From contig NZ_CP022684.1 of the NCBI RefSeq assembly GCF_002863865.1, positions 310,001 through 374,000 on the forward strand: 64,000 nt of DNA, given 5' to 3'. Origin of the DNA: Ketobacter alkanivorans. GTDB lineage: Bacteria; Pseudomonadota; Gammaproteobacteria; Pseudomonadales; Ketobacteraceae. This document shows, in pieces, positions 59,553 through 64,000 of this stretch; position 1 is the stretch's first letter; each line of letters begins with the position of its first letter. The notes beneath the pieces were generated by a model, which saw only the letters and a list, made by a program, of their open reading frames with translations, ran no database searches and was not told where the DNA came from. The position numbers and the translations under genes are program-made.

Positions 59553-59876
59553 ATGGAGGTGTCCGAGATGGCACGTAAGAAGACCCAAGCATATACCGAA
59601 GAATTCCGCCGAGAGGCTGTAAACAGAGCACAGAAAGAAGGCGTAACCACAGCCCAAGTTGCGAAAGAACTGGGTGTGAGCGCCCAGCAAATCTATAATT
59701 GGCGTCGTCAGTTTACTAGGCTTTCTGATAAGCAATTCAACTCCGTAGAAGGGGTTGATTACTCCAAGCAGGAGAGCGAAGAAACGCGGAAACTGCGTAG
59801 GGAGAACAAGAAGCTCAAAGAGGAGCTTGAATTCTTAAAAAAGGCAGCTGCGTACTTTGCGAACCACCAAGAGTGA
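59553..59876 (+). CDS. IS3-family transposase OrfA
   Basis: A 107-residue DNA-binding protein with a helix-turn-helix (TEEFRREAVNRAQKEGVTTA, then VAKELGVSAQQIYNWRRQF) and a leucine-zipper-like tail (RKLRRENKKLKEELEFLKKA). A GGAGG site precedes the ATG. It overlaps orfB by 4 bp (GTGA). In IS3 elements OrfA alone regulates transposition and its frameshift fusion with OrfB is the transposase. Confidence 0.95.
   Translation: MEVSEMARKKTQAYTEEFRREAVNRAQKEGVTTAQVAKELGVSAQQIYNWRRQFTRLSDKQFNSVEGVDYSKQESEETRKLRRENKKLKEELEFLKKAAAYFANHQE
59837..59843 (+). other. Programmed -1 frameshift site of the IS3 transposase
   Basis: The slippery heptamer A-AAA-AAG is in the orfA frame (codons TTA AAA AAG). The orfB frame is open from 59831, just after a TGA at 59828-59830, so slippage back by one base gives OrfAB. 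This matches the known IS3-family mechanism. Confidence 0.8.
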
Positions 59877-60739
59877 AGTACGCGCTCATTTATGAGCATA
59901 TTGGCCTATATTCAATTACGTTGATGTGTCGTGTTTTGGGTGTATCACGGTCTGGTTACTATCGTTGGCTTGAACGTCCCATTAGTACCAGAGAAGCGAG
60001 ACGCACGGAGATGGAGGGCCTAATCAAAGATACCTATGAGACCTTTGAAGCCATGTATGGAGCGCCTCGATTGGCCAAGGAGCTGACAGATCTGGGTCAC
60101 CCTTGCTCAGTCAACTATGTAGCTAAGATCATGTCTGATCACGGAATAAAGGCCTTAAACGGCAAAGGGTTCAACTATTCCCACCATAGTCTGACCATGC
60201 ATAATGTCTCGGATAACCTGTTGTGGCGTAATTTTGCTGCCAGCCGGCCTAACGAGAAATGGACGACTGATATCACCTATATTTGGGTTAAAGACCGGTG
60301 GTTGTATTTGGCGACGGTAATGGATCTGTTCTCGCGTCGAATCGTGGGCTGGAGCCTGGATACCTCGATGAAGGAGGCCTTGATTTCCAAGGCAATGGGG
60401 ATGGCATTGAGCCAGCGAACCACCGCACCAGGCTTGATAGTTCATTCAGATCGAGGGACACAGTATCGTTCACAGGCATATATTGACTACCTGACGGCTA
60501 ACGAGATCCGAATCAGCATGAGTCGCAAGGGTAATTGCTGGGACAACGCACCAATGGAATCTTTCTTCAGTCGGCTTAAGGTTGAGTTGATATATCCTAA
60601 GAATTACCGGACGATTGAGGAAGCTAGATCGGGCATATTTGCCTATATTGAAATCTTTTATAACCGCAAGAGAAGACATTCTGCGAATGATGGTATGAAC
60701 CCTGTCGCATTCGAAGAGCAAGCAGCGATGGCTGCATAG
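59873..60739 (+). CDS. IS3-family transposase OrfB (DDE integrase core)
   Basis: A 288-residue protein starting at GTG inside the orfA stop. It has the HTH_21-type region (LGVSRSGYYRWL) and the rve integrase core. The DDE triad is complete: TTDITYIW, HSDRGTQYRS and NAPMESFFSRLK, with 35 residues between the last D and E. It is most likely made mainly as the C-terminal part of an OrfAB frameshift product. Confidence 0.96.
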   Translation: MKYALIYEHIGLYSITLMCRVLGVSRSGYYRWLERPISTREARRTEMEGLIKDTYETFEAMYGAPRLAKELTDLGHPCSVNYVAKIMSDHGIKALNGKGFNYSHHSLTMHNVSDNLLWRNFAASRPNEKWTTDITYIWVKDRWLYLATVMDLFSRRIVGWSLDTSMKEALISKAMGMALSQRTTAPGLIVHSDRGTQYRSQAYIDYLTANEIRISMSRKGNCWDNAPMESFFSRLKVELIYPKNYRTIEEARSGIFAYIEIFYNRKRRHSANDGMNPVAFEEQAAMAA

Positions 60740-60784
60740 TTAGGGTGTCTACTTTTTGTGGGGAACACCACTTAAAAGATAGTT

Positions 60785-61432
60785 ATGAGCATTCAAGCTG
60801 ATAAATACCGACATCATGGTGGCAAAGGTTGGGTGTCAGATAACACCCATTTTTCGATATTGGCAGTTACTTGGCAGCAATGGCTGGGAAGTGCAGGAGC
60901 CCACCTATACACAGCCCAGCTTATTCTTCCGGTTATTAGCGAACAGCAAAAGAAGATTGATGAGCTAATGTCTAATGGTGGGTCTGCAGTGTTTCCGCCG
61001 ATGGTTACAAGCGTCTTTTTCTTTCATTGTGCTATTAGTATCGAGAATTCACTTAAAGCAGTAATCTCAGCACTAAATAGAGATTCGATAAAAAGTCATG
61101 TCTTGGTAAATGAAAGGGTTCCAAATACGATATTAGGGCATGATTTAGTGGATTTGGCACATAGGGCTAAATTTGTCATGGACATAAATTCCGAATTTAT
61201 ATTGGCTTTTCTAACTAGATATTCAATATGGAGCGGCAAGTATCCTTTTGCGATAAAAAATTCAGATAATTCGCTAACAGTCCAGCTCTCAGATGGAGAG
61301 CACTACTTGGTTGGGGGATATAACCCCAAAGAAGTTTCGCAGTTCTTGGATTTTTCCGAACAAATCTATACATGGTCGAGAAGCGAAGTAAATAGTTTAG
61401 ATCAAAACAATGAGAAAGCAGGCAAAAGTTAA
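60785..61432 (+). CDS. Cassette B gene 1: HEPN-like helical protein
   Basis: A 215-residue protein with no clear homologue that I can name. Its pattern resembles HEPN-type proteins: IENSLKAV (residues 86-93), GHDLVDLAHRAK (118-129) and WSGKYPF (149-155). No clear RxxxxH catalytic motif is placed as in toxic HEPN RNases. It overlaps the next gene by 23 bp, so the two are probably co-translated. The insertion sequence upstream may have separated it from its promoter or supply a new one. Confidence 0.6.
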   Translation: MSIQADKYRHHGGKGWVSDNTHFSILAVTWQQWLGSAGAHLYTAQLILPVISEQQKKIDELMSNGGSAVFPPMVTSVFFFHCAISIENSLKAVISALNRDSIKSHVLVNERVPNTILGHDLVDLAHRAKFVMDINSEFILAFLTRYSIWSGKYPFAIKNSDNSLTVQLSDGEHYLVGGYNPKEVSQFLDFSEQIYTWSRSEVNSLDQNNEKAGKS

Positions 61433-61886
61433 CAAGTTGCAGCAAGGGACCCAGCAACAACGAAATCAAGCGAGGAAAGATTCTTTAAGTGAGTTAACCA
61501 AAGGTGTTCTATTAGGGTCCCACGACACAGCAATAGGCGGATTTGTTTATCTTAGGCGTGTTTTCGAAAAGCTTATCAAGCAGGCAGCAGATCATGCGAT
61601 TTCGGATGGAGTAATATCCGAAGATGAATTTACTCCACTTAGAATGAATGAAAAAATCAGCGCAATAAGGGAGTATCTGCCTAGTTTTATCGTTGAACAT
61701 CCTAAGCTTTATTCTCTATTAAGTAAGGGCGTGCACGAGCTGACAGAAGATGAATGTAGCAGAGTGTTTGATGTCATTAAGATGTCAATCGAAATGATTT
61801 TAGAGCAAAAACTTGAAGATAGAAATCGAGAGAAACGACTCGCCGAAGCTAAAAAGCAGCCTCAAAAAACGCTCCAGAAACATTAG
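61410..61886 (+). CDS. Cassette B gene 2: helical protein of unknown function
   Basis: A 158-residue, mostly helical protein with a lysine/glutamine-rich start and tail. FVYLRRVFEKLIKQA (45-59) and LLSKGVHELTEDE (103-115) resemble the C-terminal helical modules of some HEPN/DUF4145-type proteins, but I cannot assign a family. It overlaps gene 1 by 23 bp and ends 16 bp before attC 2, so the pair was captured as one cassette. Confidence 0.6.
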   Translation: MRKQAKVNKLQQGTQQQRNQARKDSLSELTKGVLLGSHDTAIGGFVYLRRVFEKLIKQAADHAISDGVISEDEFTPLRMNEKISAIREYLPSFIVEHPKLYSLLSKGVHELTEDECSRVFDVIKMSIEMILEQKLEDRNREKRLAEAKKQPQKTLQKH

Positions 61887-61902
61887 GGATTAATGCAAAT
61901 AT

Positions 61903-62002
61903 GTCTAACAAATTGCTGCAAGGGACAAAGCGTTATGTGACCGTGCATCACAGGAAGCCAACTACACGCCACCAATTGTCTCCTGTGATGCAGGCGTTAT
62001 AT
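61903..62002 (+). other. attC recombination site 2 (100 bp)
   Basis: It begins with GTCTAAC (61903-61909) and ends with GTTATAT (61996-62002). The inner palindrome is GCATCACAGGA (61945-61955) with TCCTGTGATGC (61981-61991), a perfect 11-bp stem. An internal GCGTTATG (near 61930) may be a remnant of another core. Confidence 0.85.
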
Positions 62003-62083
62003 GCGGGTGTGCAATTTACCCACACTATACAAATGGAATAATTGAAGTAAGATTGGATTTCAATTTACAAGGAGATCACGAAA

Positions 62084-62449
62084 GTGAGTGAAGTATCAGA
62101 ATATGAAGGAATATCGGCTGAAGACGTCGAAATGATCAAAGCCATTGTAGACGCATTCTATGGGCCAAGCATAGCTGCTCGTTTCACATCAAGCACAATA
62201 AGCGACGACACGGTCAAGCAAATTGCGTATCTTTTGGCCGAAACGGTAGATTGTAGTCAGTGGACGGACGCCGTCCCAAACCCTAGCGACATCTTAATGC
62301 CGACCAAAAACCTAAAAAAGTGGGCGCTTCGTTTAATCAGAAACGCTGGAAAGCCATTCATAAATGGTAGCGCGAAGGTCACGGTTGCATGCAAGAATTT
62401 TCGAGCAGCACAACTAAGAACGGAAGTTGTAATGTCGCTTAAATACTAA
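62084..62449 (+). CDS. Cassette C gene 1: orphan protein of 121 residues
   Basis: I do not recognise this small soluble protein. It starts at GTG with an excellent AAGGAG site 8 bp upstream. The N-terminus is acidic (EVSEYEGISAEDVEMIKAIV) and the C-terminal half is basic (KNLKKWALRLIRNAGK), perhaps for nucleic acid or protein contact. The 81 bp upstream contain TATACA (62028-62033), a possible promoter -10, so it may be expressed independently. Confidence 0.65.
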   Translation: MSEVSEYEGISAEDVEMIKAIVDAFYGPSIAARFTSSTISDDTVKQIAYLLAETVDCSQWTDAVPNPSDILMPTKNLKKWALRLIRNAGKPFINGSAKVTVACKNFRAAQLRTEVVMSLKY

Positions 62450-62460
62450 GGTTTAAAAAA

Positions 62461-62889
62461 ATGATTCGAAATCTATTTACTATTTTTGCTATCTCATTGT
62501 TGTGTGGCTGTTCTACGCATGAGCCCATTAGCTTTAAACCGGTTCTTGGCGTAGACATTGAACTTGGGTCATCGTTCGACACTCTAGACTTTGCAGACAA
62601 TGAAGTTCTAGTTTATAAGAAAAATGAACTCTTGGGCAGTATCAAAAGGGTTCAGAATACAGATGGGTCACTCACATCTATTCAAGCCCTGAGAAATGGA
62701 TTCAAAGAAGCAGAAAAAGGGACGAATAAACCAGAGCCACTAAATGTTAAAGATGACTGCTTTGGTTTTGTCGTTCATACGGATAACTTCAGCACTATTT
62801 TCATAGCATCAGAAAAAGAACCATCTTCGTGGTCCGAAATCAGCGTGCGAAAATCAGATTATTCATCAGTTGTCAGCTCGCTAAAGTAG
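62461..62889 (+). CDS. Cassette C gene 2: small predicted lipoprotein
   Basis: A 142-residue protein with a type II signal peptide; the lipobox LLCGC puts the lipidated cysteine at residue 17, followed by serine, which favours outer-membrane sorting. The mature part is beta-like and unrecognised. It begins 11 bp after gene 1 and its stop lies 5 bp before attC 3. Lipoproteins and secreted proteins are common in chromosomal integron cassettes. Confidence 0.7.
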   Translation: MIRNLFTIFAISLLCGCSTHEPISFKPVLGVDIELGSSFDTLDFADNEVLVYKKNELLGSIKRVQNTDGSLTSIQALRNGFKEAEKGTNKPEPLNVKDDCFGFVVHTDNFSTIFIASEKEPSSWSEISVRKSDYSSVVSSLK

Positions 62890-62893
62890 CAGG

Positions 62894-63013
62894 CAATAAC
62901 AATCCAAGGCACGCGGAGCCAGCTACGTTGCGCAATTATTTGTGGTGTCGCTACGCTCCTTTATACCACAAAACTCGCTCCACTCCGCTGGCCCGGTGTT
63001 TGAGGCGTTAGAT
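62894..63013 (+). other. attC recombination site 3 (120 bp)
   Basis: It begins with CAATAAC (62894-62900) and ends with GTTAGAT (63007-63013). Inner arms GCCAGC/GCTGGC and TTTGTGGT/ACCACAAA pair. The left core deviates from RYYYAAC at two positions, but the AAC and the palindromic layout are intact. Confidence 0.85.
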
Positions 63014-63325
63014 GCCAGAGATAATAAAGTCCATCGCGGCGATAATTTCTGATCGATACTGAGAAAGATCGAAAGCTTTTTTGCCAAGTGATTTTCGATC
63101 AATACCCGCAATCTGCTGGGTTAGCGCAACGAAATTTTTTCCATCAATTTCGAGCACGGGACAAAGCTTGGTAATGGCAGCTTTACCTGCGAAGTTAGCT
63201 GGACATAGTGGAATAACGACTGTGGTCCTCAGGTCGTCTAATAGGTTGGACTGAATGTCCAAAAGATAGGGGTAGGTTTTCTTAGTTGTTTTATTTGGGT
63301 TCTCGTAAGCGACAAACTGAGCCAT
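63008..63325 (-). CDS. ccdB: CcdB-family toxin (DNA gyrase inhibitor)
   Basis: A 105-residue protein of CcdB length with YPYLLDIQSNLLDDL, TTVVIPLCP and the C-terminus DFIISGI. The last residues Gly-Ile match CcdB, but the gyrase-contacting tryptophan of the F-plasmid protein is serine, as I recall for CcdB of the Aliivibrio fischeri type, which ends similarly. It should poison GyrA when free of antitoxin. Its start overlaps the ccdA stop (TAATG) and its stop codon lies inside the attC 3 core, a close cassette fit. Confidence 0.92.
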   Translation of the reverse strand: MAQFVAYENPNKTTKKTYPYLLDIQSNLLDDLRTTVVIPLCPANFAGKAAITKLCPVLEIDGKNFVALTQQIAGIDRKSLGKKAFDLSQYRSEIIAAMDFIISGI

Positions 63326-63570
63326 TAAAAGCTCCTCAGTTCATCGCTGAAAGTGCCATGTTCTTCAACTAGCTGATTGTATGCTTCGATGGCATTCTTG
63401 TTTTGGTTCCGCCAAAGTTCTCTTTGCTTGGCGTTCACTAATTCAACTAGGGCCGCCTCGAACGTTGATGATAAATTGATCTTCAAGTCCTTGGCTTTAG
63501 CGAGTAAGTCACTGTTTATACTGACGTTTGTTGGCTTTTTGGGGGCTTGGGTATCAAAAACAGGGTTCAT
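63325..63570 (-). CDS. ccdA: CcdA-family antitoxin
   Basis: An 81-residue protein from the ATG at 63570. A longer reading to 63600 is rejected because its start would lie in the palindrome at the promoter -10. The N-terminal ribbon-helix-helix (KKPTNVSINSDLLAKAKDLK) binds the operator, and the C-terminal part (ELWRNQNKNAIEAYNQLVEE, FSDELRSF) wraps the toxin. It is transcribed opposite to the array and coupled to ccdB. Confidence 0.93.
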   Translation of the reverse strand: MNPVFDTQAPKKPTNVSINSDLLAKAKDLKINLSSTFEAALVELVNAKQRELWRNQNKNAIEAYNQLVEEHGTFSDELRSF

Positions 63571-63591
63571 AGTCGGGCCTTGTGCGTGGTT

Positions 63592-63629
63592 TATGCGCAT
63601 ATAATATGTGCATACAGGCTGTGCCGCAA
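63592..63629 (-). promoter_or_regulatory. Promoter and palindromic operator of ccdAB
   Basis: On the minus strand TTGCGG (63624-63629) and TATTAT (63601-63606) are 17 bp apart. A near-perfect palindrome, TATGCACATA-TTA-TATGCGCATA (63592-63614, 9 of 10 positions paired), covers the -10 box and fits CcdA autoregulation. Confidence 0.7.
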
Positions 63630-63632
63630 GGC

Positions 63633-63706
63633 ATATAACAATTTGCTGTACTCGAATCCAACTACGCGCCTTCGGTTAGCTTAGCTTGGCGCGAAGGGCG
63701 TTCAAT
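63633..63706 (+). other. Damaged attC site 4
   Basis: The left half (ATATAAC at 63633, then AATTTGCTGTACTCG and CCAACTACGCGCC) is nearly identical to the left half of attC 1. The expected right half with AGCAAGGCGTTATAC is missing; instead the parD coding sequence follows. A weak core-like GTTCAAT (63700-63706) lies within parD. This looks like a deletion or illegitimate junction. Confidence 0.7.
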
Positions 63707-63843
63707 TTGGCCTCATGCTCCTCCAGCAAGCGCAGGCCGGCACGGATCACCTCGCTTGCAGAGCCATATCGTCCGCAGCTAAGCTGTTGTTTTATAAAGT
63801 CATCAAAGTGGTTGCCAAGGTTGACGCTAGTATTTCGTGCCAT
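63676..63843 (-). pseudogene. parD: Truncated ParD-family antitoxin
   Basis: A 55-residue reading from the ATG at 63843 to a TAA at 63676. The N-terminus [17 protein letters not shown] and [20 protein letters not shown] are classical ParD (ribbon-helix-helix plus dimer helix). ParD proteins are usually near 80 residues; the toxin-wrapping C-terminus is missing and the frame ends in attC 4 sequence. No parE follows. It could still bind DNA but should not neutralise a ParE toxin fully. Confidence 0.8.
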
Positions 63844-63943
63844 AGGGATGTACCAATGATTTTAGCGAATACCAATAAACAAGGCTGGGTTTAACAAATG
63901 GATAGCTCTACGGGGCTCAACATAAGCGGGTCGCTCGCAAACT

Positions 63944-64000
63944 TTAGTTGCGGTAGGTAAGGCGCCCCTTGATACCTTGCTGGCGATACCAGTCCAACGT
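63944..64000 (-). CDS. C-terminal end of an unidentified gene (runs off window end)
   Basis: On the minus strand an open frame enters at the window edge and stops at TAA 63944-63946 after 18 visible residues ending WYRQQGIKGRLTYRN. This is too short to assign. It may be the last codons of a cassette gene or the core genome resuming; chance is also possible. Confidence 0.25.
   Translation of the reverse strand, partial: TLDWYRQQGIKGRLTYRN

Larger units (their letters stand above)
59506..60767 (+). mobile_element. IS3-family insertion sequence (1262 bp)
   Basis: Ends are 25-bp imperfect inverted repeats (59506-59530 and 60743-60767; 21 of 25 match) with terminal TG...CA. It carries overlapping orfA and orfB with a frameshift signal. 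No clear 3-bp target duplication is seen (CCG left, CCA right). It sits 5 bp after the core of attC 1, at the very front of cassette B. Both orfs are intact, so it may be active. Confidence 0.92.
58782..63706 (+). mobile_element. Integron-type gene-cassette array without integrase in the window
   Basis: Short ORFs alternate with attC-like sites that begin with RYYYAAC and end with GTTRRRY, separated by imperfect palindromes. Three complete sites (59386, 61903, 62894) and one damaged site (63633) define cassettes of about 0.7, 1.2 (plus an insertion sequence), 1.0 and 0.7 kb. Cassette genes mostly read left to right, so the attI end would lie to the left. Base composition is more AT-rich than the flanking core genes. 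It is either a detached cluster of attC sites or the inner part of a larger chromosomal integron. Confidence 0.85.

Noticed and set aside
59501-60772. Target-site duplication of the IS3 element
   Set aside because: The flanking triplets CCG and CCA do not match, so no duplication can be claimed.
63571-63600. Ten-residue N-terminal extension of CcdA
   Set aside because: The upstream ATG falls within the operator palindrome beside the -10 box, so it is probably upstream of the transcript start.
63889-63950. A fifth attC starting at GTTTAAC
   Set aside because: The left core fits, but no matching GTTRRRY core or inner stem is visible before the window ends.

Overview
The window looks like chromosome of a marine-type gammaproteobacterium from the Pseudomonadales/Oceanospirillales branch. 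The evidence is gene order: rnhA-methyltransferase-gloB-mltD, tRNA(Pro-Arg-His)-tig-clpP-clpX-lon-hupB-tRNA(Asp)-ppiD, and metZ-purF-cvpA-dedD-folC-accD-trpA-trpB-trpF-truA-fimV-asd-leuB-leuD-leuC are arrangements known from Pseudomonas and relatives. The species cannot be named from sequence alone.

Layout. 1-5.3 kb: rnhA end, a methyltransferase, glyoxalase II, the lytic transglycosylase MltD and an HDOD-GAF regulator. 5.3-13 kb: a Yej-type peptide ABC transporter with two tandem substrate-binding proteins. 13-22.4 kb: a protein quality-control block (ppiD, hupB, lon, clpX, clpP, tig) with tRNA genes; lon and clpP have good sigma-32-like promoters. 22.6-29.3 kb: folD, ppiB, lpxH, miaE, a LpxL-type acyltransferase and acnB. 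29.4-39.8 kb: a long minus-strand run, moxR-DUF58-tgpA followed by a flippase-like protein, a HAD-UbiA fusion, a DprE1-like oxidase, a DprE2-like reductase, a lipoprotein and a small outer-membrane barrel. The middle genes look like a polyprenyl-phosphate arabinofuranose donor pathway. 39.9-57.4 kb: metabolic genes (metZ, purF, folC, accD, trpAB-F, asd, leuBDC) plus fimV, with a LysR regulator divergent from leuC.

58.4-64 kb is accessory DNA and the most interesting part. A degenerate 32-bp tandem repeat is followed by an integron-type gene-cassette array with no integrase gene in the window. Three complete attC sites (59386-59500, 61903-62002, 62894-63013) and one damaged attC (about 63633-63706) separate cassettes. 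These carry an orphan 196-aa protein, a two-gene HEPN-like pair interrupted at its front by an IS3-family element, an orphan protein with a small lipoprotein, a reversed ccdAB toxin-antitoxin pair with its own promoter and palindromic operator, and a truncated ParD antitoxin fused to the damaged attC.

How it fits together: the core genes cover proteostasis, peptide uptake, envelope building and amino-acid/one-carbon biosynthesis. The cassette array is a separate mobile reservoir inserted downstream of the leu regulator, and its toxin-antitoxin module probably stabilises it. All functional statements come from reading motifs and gene context; no database search was possible.
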